From Nitratiruptor sp. (GTDB lineage: Bacteria > Campylobacterota > Campylobacteria > Campylobacterales > Nitratiruptoraceae), in contig WGAX01000020.1 of assembly GCA_015494595.1 (NCBI GenBank), positions 1 through 6,482 on the forward strand: 6,482 bases of DNA. The letters are read 5' to 3'. The notes beneath the pieces were generated by a model that was given only the letters and a program-made list of their open reading frames with translations, made no database searches and had not been told where the DNA came from. Position 1 is the stretch's first letter. Each line of letters opens with the position of its first letter. Below are positions 1 through 5,080 of the stretch, piece by piece. The position numbers and the translations under genes are program-made.

Positions 1-1006
1 TCCAACCACCACCTAACACCTTCTCTTCATCATATAAAACGCCAGCTTGCCCTTTGGCAAGACCAAAAACCGGCTCTTTAAGCTCTACCACAGCCACACT
101 GCCATCAATTTTGACGCTGCAGGGCACTTTATGGGTTCTGTAGCGCACTTTGATATAGGCATCGAAGGATTTCTCCTCTATAAACATATTAAGCCCTCGC
201 AAAATCACTCTTTGCTTTGCAAGTTGGGCTTTATTACCAACGACGATAATATTTTTTTGGGGGATAATATCAAGCACATAGTGGGGCTCTCTAGCTCCAT
301 GAACCCGAAAGCCTTTGCGCTTGCCAATAGTGTAGTGCATATACCCTTTATGCTCGCCAACTACTTTGCCTTTTGTATTGACAACTACACCTGGTTTATC
401 CACTTCAGTATGCTCTTTGAGCACATCTATATAGCTACGATCCACGAAGCAGATCTCGCTACTCTCTTTTTGCTCGGCAATGGATCGTAACAATGAAATT
501 TTAAGTGCCTCTTTTTTTACATTCTCTTTTAGCATATCTCCAAGAGGAAAAATAGTGCGAGGCAAAAACTCTTTTTTAAGATTAAAGAGAAAGTAGCTTT
601 GATCTTTGCTCTTATCCTTGGCTTCATAGATAAATTTGCCATCTGTTTTGGCGTAGTGTCCAGTAGCCACCTTTTCAATACCAAGCTTGTCGGCAAAAGC
701 GATAAGCTCAGTAAACTTCATCACCCTATTACACAGAGCGCAAGGATTTGGCGTAAGCCCTGCAATATATGCATCTACAAAGGGCTGATACACACGATCT
801 CTAAACTCTTGCATCCTATCTTCAATATAGTACTCAATACCTAAGAGCTTTGCCACTTTTTTGATGTTTTCAATATTTTTTTGATGGTACTCTTCATTGG
901 GATGAAACTTAAAGTAGACTCCAATAACTTCATATCCCTCTTTTTGCAGCAGTGTTGCAGTATAGGAGCTATCTACGCCCCCGCTCATTGCAAGTAAAAC
1001 TTTCAC
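1..1006 (-). CDS. mnmA: tRNA-specific 2-thiouridylase MnmA (C-terminal end cut by window)
   Basis: Predicted cytoplasmic enzyme that adenylates and thiolates C2 of the wobble uridine U34 in Lys, Glu and Gln tRNAs, taking sulfur from a cysteine desulfurase relay. My translation gives 335 codons: the ATP PP-loop SGGVDSS at residues 8-14, the NPCALCNR motif at 87-94 with the expected catalytic Cys92, GHYAK near 116-120, DQSYFLF near 135-141, the second active-site cysteine in EICFV (Cys186), TIGKRKG at 226-232, and a C-terminal beta-barrel ending GGGW. Family members are roughly 340-370 aa, so only a few residues are lost at the window edge. The start is GTG with GAGGAG at 1012-1017 on the minus strand; the ATG six codons in would cut into the PP-loop strand. 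It begins 9 bases after the FlhG-like gene stops, so it is probably the distal gene of the aroQ operon. Cys89 stands where E. coli MnmA has Asp. The family assignment is firm. Confidence 0.96.
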   Translation of the reverse strand, partial: MKVLLAMSGGVDSSYTATLLQKEGYEVIGVYFKFHPNEEYHQKNIENIKKVAKLLGIEYYIEDRMQEFRDRVYQPFVDAYIAGLTPNPCALCNRVMKFTELIAFADKLGIEKVATGHYAKTDGKFIYEAKDKSKDQSYFLFNLKKEFLPRTIFPLGDMLKENVKKEALKISLLRSIAEQKESSEICFVDRSYIDVLKEHTEVDKPGVVVNTKGKVVGEHKGYMHYTIGKRKGFRVHGAREPHYVLDIIPQKNIIVVGNKAQLAKQRVILRGLNMFIEEKSFDAYIKVRYRTHKVPCSVKIDGSVAVVELKEPVFGLAKGQAGVLYDEEKVLGGGW

Positions 1007-1015
1007 CCTTTCTCC

Positions 1016-1822
1016 TCAGATCTGTTGCAGCAACCTTTTGAAAAAGATTGCAATATTTGGCGTCTCTTTGATATGCTCACCATTTTTTGTCAAAGAGTTT
1101 GTAAGCTTTTTGACAATATTTGCCATCTCAATAGCTGCTACACAAGATGGATGGGATTTAACAAGAAGCTCTCTTTTTTTGCTGCTCTCCTCTATCAAAC
1201 TACTTCTCTCTATAAAACCCAAAAACTCCAGCTTAAGATTTGATTTGATATGTTTTTTGGCCACATTCTCAAGCTTTTGATAGATCTCTGCTGCCTCTCT
1301 TTGGGAGCGCACATTATTAACTATTAAAAAGAGCTCTTCATGGGATTTAGCGCAAAATTTGATCATAGAGTAAGCGTCCATTATAGCAGAGGGATCTGGC
1401 ATTGTAACAATAATCGTATCTGTAGCAGCAGCCACAAAGCTTCTTACACTCTCACCAATCCCCGCTCCTGTATCGATAATCAAAAAATCCAACTCCCCAA
1501 TTACTTTTAACCCTTCAAAAAACTTCTCTAAAATATCCCTATTTTTATAGCGCAAAATCTCATCACCACTCTCCCCTGGAATAAGCAAGAAGTTATTATT
1601 AATCTTTACAACTACCTCCTCCATATTTGCTCGACCCTCTAAAAGGTCAATAAGAGTATATTTTGGCTTCACGCCCAAAATAATATCTTGATTGGCTAAT
1701 CCAATATCTGCATCAAAAAGGGCTACTCTATATCCATACATCGATAGAAGGTAGGAGATATTGGCAGCAATTGTACTTTTACCTACCCCGCCCTTGCCGC
1801 TGGTAATTGCAATAAATCTCAT
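1016..1822 (-). CDS. flhG: FlhG/YlxH-type MinD-like ATPase, short N-terminus, no flhF neighbour
   Basis: 268-aa SIMIBI/MinD-family ATPase. Visible motifs: deviant Walker A KGGVGKS at residues 10-16 with the signature lysine, DADIGLANQD at 37-46, Walker B with IIDTGAGIG at 115-123, TMPDPSAIMDAY near 159-170, and a basic, hydrophobic C-terminal end (FFKRLLQQI) resembling the membrane-targeting helix of FlhG/MinD. DADIGLAN, PGESGDEIL, IDTGAGIG and PDPSAI fit FlhG better than MinD or ParA. In polar flagellates FlhG works with the SRP-like GTPase FlhF to set flagellar number and place. The ATG at 1822 overlaps the folK stop as ATGA and has GGAGAG just upstream. A GTG at 1876 in the same frame would overlap folK much more and adds no FlhG-like residues. 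With the ATG start the protein begins at Walker A and lacks the roughly 20-25 residue extension carrying the DQAxxLR-type motif. flhF is missing between folK and this gene. Fold certain; cellular role uncertain. Confidence 0.9.
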   Translation of the reverse strand: MRFIAITSGKGGVGKSTIAANISYLLSMYGYRVALFDADIGLANQDIILGVKPKYTLIDLLEGRANMEEVVVKINNNFLLIPGESGDEILRYKNRDILEKFFEGLKVIGELDFLIIDTGAGIGESVRSFVAAATDTIIVTMPDPSAIMDAYSMIKFCAKSHEELFLIVNNVRSQREAAEIYQKLENVAKKHIKSNLKLEFLGFIERSSLIEESSKKRELLVKSHPSCVAAIEMANIVKKLTNSLTKNGEHIKETPNIAIFFKRLLQQI

Positions 1823-2304
1823 CTTCTCTCCAGCATATATTTTAGAGGAATTGTCACAGCATCTCTTGTGTGCCACTGGGGATGCGGTATAATAAGTTTT
1901 TTCGTTTGCACTTTTTTATCCTCATAGAATATTATATCAATATCTAGCGTTCTTGGGGCATTTTTGAAAGTTCTGACTCGTTTAAAGCGCTTCTCTATAT
2001 AAAGGAGAAACTGCAGCAATCTAAATGGGGATAGAGTCGTATCCACTACAAAAAGTGTATTGTAAAAATCTGGCTGCTTTTTATAGCCAAAAGGAGGATT
2101 TTTGAGTATAGGAGCACTCTGCACCAATCTAACCCGTGGATGATGAGCAAAAAGAAGCAGTAACTTCTTAAATCTTCTTATGCTATTGCCAATATTGCCT
2201 CCAATCCCAAGTACTACACGCTTACCCCTCTTTTGCGTAGCAAAGCGTTTGGGAAATGTAGGAAAAAAAAAGAGCGTAAGCTCATCTGTCAATATCTTTT
2301 TCAA
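1819..2304 (-). CDS. folK: 2-amino-4-hydroxy-6-hydroxymethyldihydropteridine pyrophosphokinase (HPPK)
   Basis: Transfers pyrophosphate from ATP to hydroxymethyldihydropterin in folate synthesis, in the cytoplasm. The 161-aa product shows the HPPK core: LGIGGNIGN at 32-40, the pterin loop NPPFGYKKQPDFYNT near 69-83, the signature KNAPRTLDIDII at 114-125 with Mg-binding Asp121 and Asp123, and IPHPQWHTRDAV near 139-150 followed by PL. A basic N-terminal extension of about 30 residues precedes the core; I recall similar extensions in other epsilonproteobacterial FolK proteins. The best start is TTG at 2304, abutting the pepQ TAA, with AAGGTG six bases upstream. No in-frame ATG occurs before the glycine-rich core. 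The extension contains a run of nine T (2263-2271) encoding Phe residues, a possible slippage or assembly-error site. It ends in an ATGA overlap with the FlhG-like gene, suggesting translational coupling. The family is certain; the exact start is less so. Confidence 0.94.
   Translation of the reverse strand: MKKILTDELTLFFFPTFPKRFATQKRGKRVVLGIGGNIGNSIRRFKKLLLLFAHHPRVRLVQSAPILKNPPFGYKKQPDFYNTLFVVDTTLSPFRLLQFLLYIEKRFKRVRTFKNAPRTLDIDIIFYEDKKVQTKKLIIPHPQWHTRDAVTIPLKYMLERR
2263..2271 (-). repeat. T9 homopolymer in the 5' part of folK
   Basis: Nine consecutive T on the coding (minus) strand encode Phe codons 12-14 of FolK. Tracts of this length can slip in replication or transcription, and are also places where assemblies drop or add a base. 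A change of one base would break the TTG-initiated frame. Confidence 0.8.
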
Positions 2305-3318
2305 TTATAACACCTTGGCATAGCTCTCTTGTAAGACTACCATATCCTCTATGCGTATACCAAACTCATTGGGAATATAGATACCAGGCTCTATGGTAAA
2401 GACCATCCCCTCTTCTAAAATCTGCTCATTTTTGGAGTTAATAAAAGGCATTTCGTGAATATCAAGCCCTACGCCATGGCCTAATGAGTGTACAAAAGTA
2501 CCTTGAAACTCACTTTTATCAATTATATCTCTTGCAATCCTATCAATCTCTTTTGCCATCATACCAGGCCTTGCTCGTTTTATCGCCTCTTCTTGGGCTT
2601 TTCGTACTATATCGTAAGCCTTTTGGACTCTTTTTGAAGAAAAGTTTTGCTCCTTTGTAAACTTTATATCCTTACCATAAAAACTGGTACGCGTCCTATC
2701 AGAGCAGTAACGCCGATATTTGATTCCTGCATCAAATAAGAGTAGATCACCTCTTTGTAATTTTTTGCTGCTTGCAGTTGCATGAGGTTTTGCTGCATTC
2801 TCATTGAGCGCAACAATTGGCTCAAAACTCAGATCATACTCTCCATAACGGCTAAGCACCCTTTTGGCCTCAAACTGCAGCCTCTTCTCACTCATCCCCT
2901 CAGCTTCGCACAAAAAAGAGGCAAAATCATCAAAGGCCCTTCTATTAAGCCTAGCAGAGGTTTGCAAAAGCTCTATCTCCTCTTCGGTTTTAATCATACG
3001 CTTTTTCCAAGAGAGATGGGGCCTTTTTGCCAGCACCAAGGGAAGCTTTTGCAAAGCTGCAAGCTCAATGCATCCAAGCTCCTTTGGATCATAATAGAGC
3101 TTTTTTGGCTTTAAGCGCCGAAGAAGAGCGCTAGCAGCTCCTACAAGCTCCTTAGCTTCTATAACTTCAGCCCCTCTTATGTGCTCTTTTGCTTCAGTGG
3201 TATATCTAGGATCTGTAATAAAATACTTCTCTTCACCTACCACTATCAGCAGAGCATTATCGCAGCTAAAACCTACCTCATAGTAGATCGCATTCTCATC
3301 TTTGAGAATATAGTGCAA
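2305..3318 (-). CDS. pepQ: M24B metallopeptidase (Xaa-Pro aminopeptidase / prolidase-like)
   Basis: Predicted cytoplasmic dinuclear metallopeptidase that removes N-terminal residues before proline or splits Xaa-Pro dipeptides; the two activities cannot be told apart from sequence. The 337-aa protein has a short creatinase-type N-terminal domain (about 1-110) and a pita-bread catalytic domain. All five expected metal ligands are visible: Asp196 in FDAG, Asp207 in CSDRTRT, His281 in SLGHGVGLDIHE, Glu310 in TIEPG and Glu324 in RIED. His180 in KPHA is the usual additional conserved histidine. The start is TTG at 3318, two bases after the aroQ stop, with AAGGA five bases upstream. The next in-frame Met is near residue 108, inside the fold, so TTG is strongly favoured, and the DENAIYYEVGFSCDN opening resembles epsilonproteobacterial homologues as I recall them. 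At about 340 aa it is shorter than E. coli PepQ or PepP, as in Helicobacter and Campylobacter. Confidence 0.92.
   Translation of the reverse strand: MHYILKDENAIYYEVGFSCDNALLIVVGEEKYFITDPRYTTEAKEHIRGAEVIEAKELVGAASALLRRLKPKKLYYDPKELGCIELAALQKLPLVLAKRPHLSWKKRMIKTEEEIELLQTSARLNRRAFDDFASFLCEAEGMSEKRLQFEAKRVLSRYGEYDLSFEPIVALNENAAKPHATASSKKLQRGDLLLFDAGIKYRRYCSDRTRTSFYGKDIKFTKEQNFSSKRVQKAYDIVRKAQEEAIKRARPGMMAKEIDRIARDIIDKSEFQGTFVHSLGHGVGLDIHEMPFINSKNEQILEEGMVFTIEPGIYIPNEFGIRIEDMVVLQESYAKVL
2311..2316 (-). promoter_or_regulatory. ribosome binding site deciding the folK TTG start
   Basis: AAGGTG on the minus strand, within the last codons of pepQ, lies six bases before TTG at 2304. It is the only Shine-Dalgarno-like match that fits a start for the FolK frame upstream of its glycine-rich core. 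Confidence 0.5.
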
Positions 3319-3320
3319 AA

Positions 3321-3800
3321 CTATCCTTGTTGTGCTTGTTGCTGCTGTTGTGCTTTAATAGCTTGAATCTCTTGGAAAATTTGATTCATTGCAACCATTG
3401 CTAAGTGATAGCTAAATGGACCAAAACCGGTAATGACTCCTGCACATGCAGGTGCTAGCATACTTTTATGGCGAAACTCCTCTCTTCTGTAGACATTGCT
3501 TAAATGCACTTCAATTGTTGGTAACTGTACCGCAGCAATTGCATCACGAATGGCAATAGAGGTGTGCGTATAGGCTCCTGCGTTGATAATAATTCCATCA
3601 GCTTCACCCATACACTCTTGGATCTTATCCACAAGCTCACCCTCAAAATTGCTTTGGAAAAACTCTATCTCCATCCCATTTGCATCAGCAAAGGCTTTCA
3701 TCTGGGTATGAATCTCTTCGAGTTTCATCATCCCATAAATCTGCTGCTCACGAATGCCTAGCATATTGAGATTGGGACCTTGAATAACCATTACTTTCAT
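3321..3800 (-). CDS. aroQ: type II 3-dehydroquinate dehydratase
   Basis: Third step of the shikimate pathway: dehydrates 3-dehydroquinate to 3-dehydroshikimate in the cytoplasm, normally as a dodecamer. At 159 aa it is normal for the family. Visible motifs are QGPNLNMLG at 7-15, Arg17 and the catalytic Tyr22 in IYG, IIINAGAYTHTS at 70-81 with Asn73, the substrate-binding EVHLSN at 97-102 with His99, and Arg110 in REEFRHKS. The ATG start at 3800 has AGGAAA just upstream and lies about 30 bases downstream of an extended -10 promoter, so aroQ is the first gene of the minus-strand operon. The last ten residues form a Gln/Ala-rich tail (AQQQQQAQQG) beyond the conserved fold. The type I enzyme (aroD) is excluded by motifs and size. 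Confidence 0.96.
   Translation of the reverse strand: MKVMVIQGPNLNMLGIREQQIYGMMKLEEIHTQMKAFADANGMEIEFFQSNFEGELVDKIQECMGEADGIIINAGAYTHTSIAIRDAIAAVQLPTIEVHLSNVYRREEFRHKSMLAPACAGVITGFGPFSYHLAMVAMNQIFQEIQAIKAQQQQQAQQG
3324..3328 (-). promoter_or_regulatory. ribosome binding site deciding the pepQ TTG start
   Basis: AAGGA on the minus strand, formed by the last aroQ codons, ends five bases before TTG at 3318. Since the reading frame has no other usable start before about residue 108, this site supports TTG initiation and coupling of pepQ to aroQ translation. Confidence 0.65.
3327..3353 (-). repeat. CAA/CAG/GCA low-complexity tract encoding the AroQ Gln-rich tail
   Basis: Nine consecutive codons, seven of them CAA or CAG and two GCA, close the aroQ reading frame and give AQQQQQAQQ before the final Gly. 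CAA and CAG codons are mixed, so it is an imperfect trinucleotide repeat; triplet gain or loss would keep the frame. It lies directly before the AAGGA that serves pepQ. Confidence 0.75.
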
Positions 3801-3815
3801 CTCTTTTCCTTTAGG

Positions 3816-3833
3816 TAAAATTTTAGTTATGAT
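3816..3833 (+). promoter_or_regulatory. candidate plus-strand promoter for the mqnF-sppA pair
   Basis: Two -10-like hexamers lie on the plus strand in the divergent gap: TAAAAT at 3816-3821 and TATGAT at 3828-3833. Neither has a convincing -35. Either would give a leader of roughly 30-45 bases. The second overlaps the first bases of the aroQ -10 element, so RNA polymerase could not easily occupy both promoters at once. Weak evidence, based on position and the need for a promoter here. Confidence 0.35.
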
Positions 3834-3840
3834 TATACCA
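3832..3840 (-). promoter_or_regulatory. extended -10 promoter of the aroQ-pepQ-folK-flhG-mnmA operon
   Basis: On the minus strand this reads TGGTATAAT, a perfect TATAAT box with a TGn extension. It is preceded by A-rich sequence (the complement of the T run near 3842-3848), as is common for sigma-70 promoters of Campylobacterota, which often lack a clear -35. Transcription would begin near 3825, leaving a leader of about 25 bases before the aroQ ATG. No operator palindrome is obvious. This is a motif-based inference. Confidence 0.65.
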
Positions 3841-3855
3841 GTTTTTTTGCTAAAT

Positions 3856-3862
3856 AAAGGAG
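3856..3862 (+). promoter_or_regulatory. strong ribosome binding site deciding the mqnF GTG start
   Basis: AAAGGAG sits six bases before GTG at 3869. It is the best Shine-Dalgarno match in the window and fixes the GTG as start; the encoded N-terminus MKILRAKYILTPD is typical for this amidohydrolase family. Confidence 0.8.
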
Positions 3863-3868
3863 ATTTTA

Positions 3869-5080
3869 GTGAAGATTTTACGGGCTAAATATATTCTGAC
3901 ACCCGATATCATCCTACGAGATCAGGCAGTAGCTTTTAATAAGAAGATTATAGCAATTGATAGTTTTGACAATCTTCTTCAAGACTACCCCAATGCTACC
4001 GTATATGATTATAGCGACTCCTTGCTTCTGCCAACATTTGCAAACCCTCATATCCATTTAGAATTTAGCGCTAATGAAGCAACGCTAAGCTATGGAGATT
4101 TTATTTCTTGGCTCAATAGTGTCATAGCCCATAGGGAGAGACTTTTACAAAGGTGTAATGAAGAGTGCATTCAAAGTGCAATAGATACTTTGATCAACTC
4201 TGGCACTTCTGCCATTGGAGAGATTAGCAGCTATGGGGAGGAGATGGAAGTTTTAGCCAAATCTCCTTTATATGTTCGATTCTTCAACGAGGTAATTGGC
4301 TCTAATCCAGCAGTGGTAGATGCTATGTATGCCTCCTTTTTAGAGCGTTTTGCTAGAAGCAAAAAGCTTCAAAGCCGACGCTTTAGAGCCGATATTGCCA
4401 TTCACGCCCCCTACTCTGTACACTACATTTTGGCTAAAAAGGTGCTAGAGATTGCACAAAGAGAAGAGTGTTTAGTAAGTGTGCATTTTGCAGAGAGTAT
4501 GGCTGAGAGGCAGTGGCTAGATAGTGGCAAGGGAGAATTTTTAAAGTTTTTCAAAAAGTTTTTAAACCAGAGCAAGCCTATCAATGAGCCTATACGATTT
4601 TTGGAGCTTTTCAAAAATACAAAAAATCTATTTGTGCATATGGTGTGGGCAAAAGAGGAGGAGTGGAAGCTTATTAAAAGTTTTCAAAGCGCTATTATCC
4701 ACTGTCCCATCTCCAATCGGCTCCTTGGTAATGGTGTACTGGATTTACAAAAGGTCTCTCCTCTTCCTTATACAATCGCTACAGATGGTCTTAGCTCCAA
4801 CTACTCCCTTAATATGTATGAAGAGCTTAAAGCCGCTCTTTTTGTACATCCCAACAAAGATGCTACACTCTTTGCAAAAGAGCTTCTTATCAATGCTACC
4901 AAAACGGCACATCAAATTTTAGGTTTTGAGGGGGGAGAGATCAGTATAGGAAAGCCAGCTTCTATGCAAGTTGTAGCCATTCCCAAAGATTTGGAGCATC
5001 TAGAAGAGATCTATTTACATACCATTTTACATACTACCTCACTATTAAAGGTCTTTATCGATGGAAAAGCATACAAATAG
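3869..5080 (+). CDS. mqnF: COG0402 amidohydrolase, probable aminofutalosine deaminase (futalosine menaquinone pathway)
   Basis: 403-aa metal-dependent deaminase of the amidohydrolase superfamily. Visible: the HxH metal site NPHIHLEF (His61, His63), IHAPYSVH near 178-185, VHFAES with metal ligand His206 and the general base candidate Glu209, FVHMVW (His257), HCPISNRLLGNG near 278-289, and the ATDG aspartate (Asp306). A short beta-sandwich flanks the barrel at both ends. Epsilonproteobacterial members next to aroQ or sppA include the Campylobacter homologue, and COG0402 proteins from this group have been shown to deaminate 6-amino-6-deoxyfutalosine; the symbol is given on that basis. An SAH/methylthioadenosine or other purine deaminase remains possible, because specificity cannot be read with certainty. 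It has a GTG start with a strong ribosome binding site, is divergent from aroQ, and overlaps sppA by 20 bases. Likely cytoplasmic. Superfamily certain, substrate probable. Confidence 0.88.
   Translation: MKILRAKYILTPDIILRDQAVAFNKKIIAIDSFDNLLQDYPNATVYDYSDSLLLPTFANPHIHLEFSANEATLSYGDFISWLNSVIAHRERLLQRCNEECIQSAIDTLINSGTSAIGEISSYGEEMEVLAKSPLYVRFFNEVIGSNPAVVDAMYASFLERFARSKKLQSRRFRADIAIHAPYSVHYILAKKVLEIAQREECLVSVHFAESMAERQWLDSGKGEFLKFFKKFLNQSKPINEPIRFLELFKNTKNLFVHMVWAKEEEWKLIKSFQSAIIHCPISNRLLGNGVLDLQKVSPLPYTIATDGLSSNYSLNMYEELKAALFVHPNKDATLFAKELLINATKTAHQILGFEGGEISIGKPASMQVVAIPKDLEHLEEIYLHTILHTTSLLKVFIDGKAYK

Noticed and set aside
47..490. Plus-strand open frame of 147 codons opposite mnmA
   Set aside because: mnmA is continuous on the minus strand with all family motifs. 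The plus-strand frame has no recognisable domain or ribosome binding site, so it is an antisense shadow.
599..844. Plus-strand open frame of 81 codons
   Set aside because: Antisense to the conserved PP-loop ATPase part of mnmA, with no independent support.
1823..1876. Longer FlhG start at GTG 1876, adding 18 residues
   Set aside because: It overlaps the folK C-terminus by more than 50 bases, the added residues look like folK read in another frame, and the ATG at 1822 has a better ribosome binding site and a classic ATGA junction.
3440..3455. Inverted repeat CCTGCA-CA-TGCAGG as a possible operator
   Set aside because: It is inside aroQ, encodes the conserved APACAG segment, and is far from any start site.
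3838..3850. T-rich stretch after aroQ/mqnF gap as a Rho-independent terminator
   Set aside because: No stem precedes it on either strand. It fits better as the A/T-rich region upstream of the aroQ extended -10.
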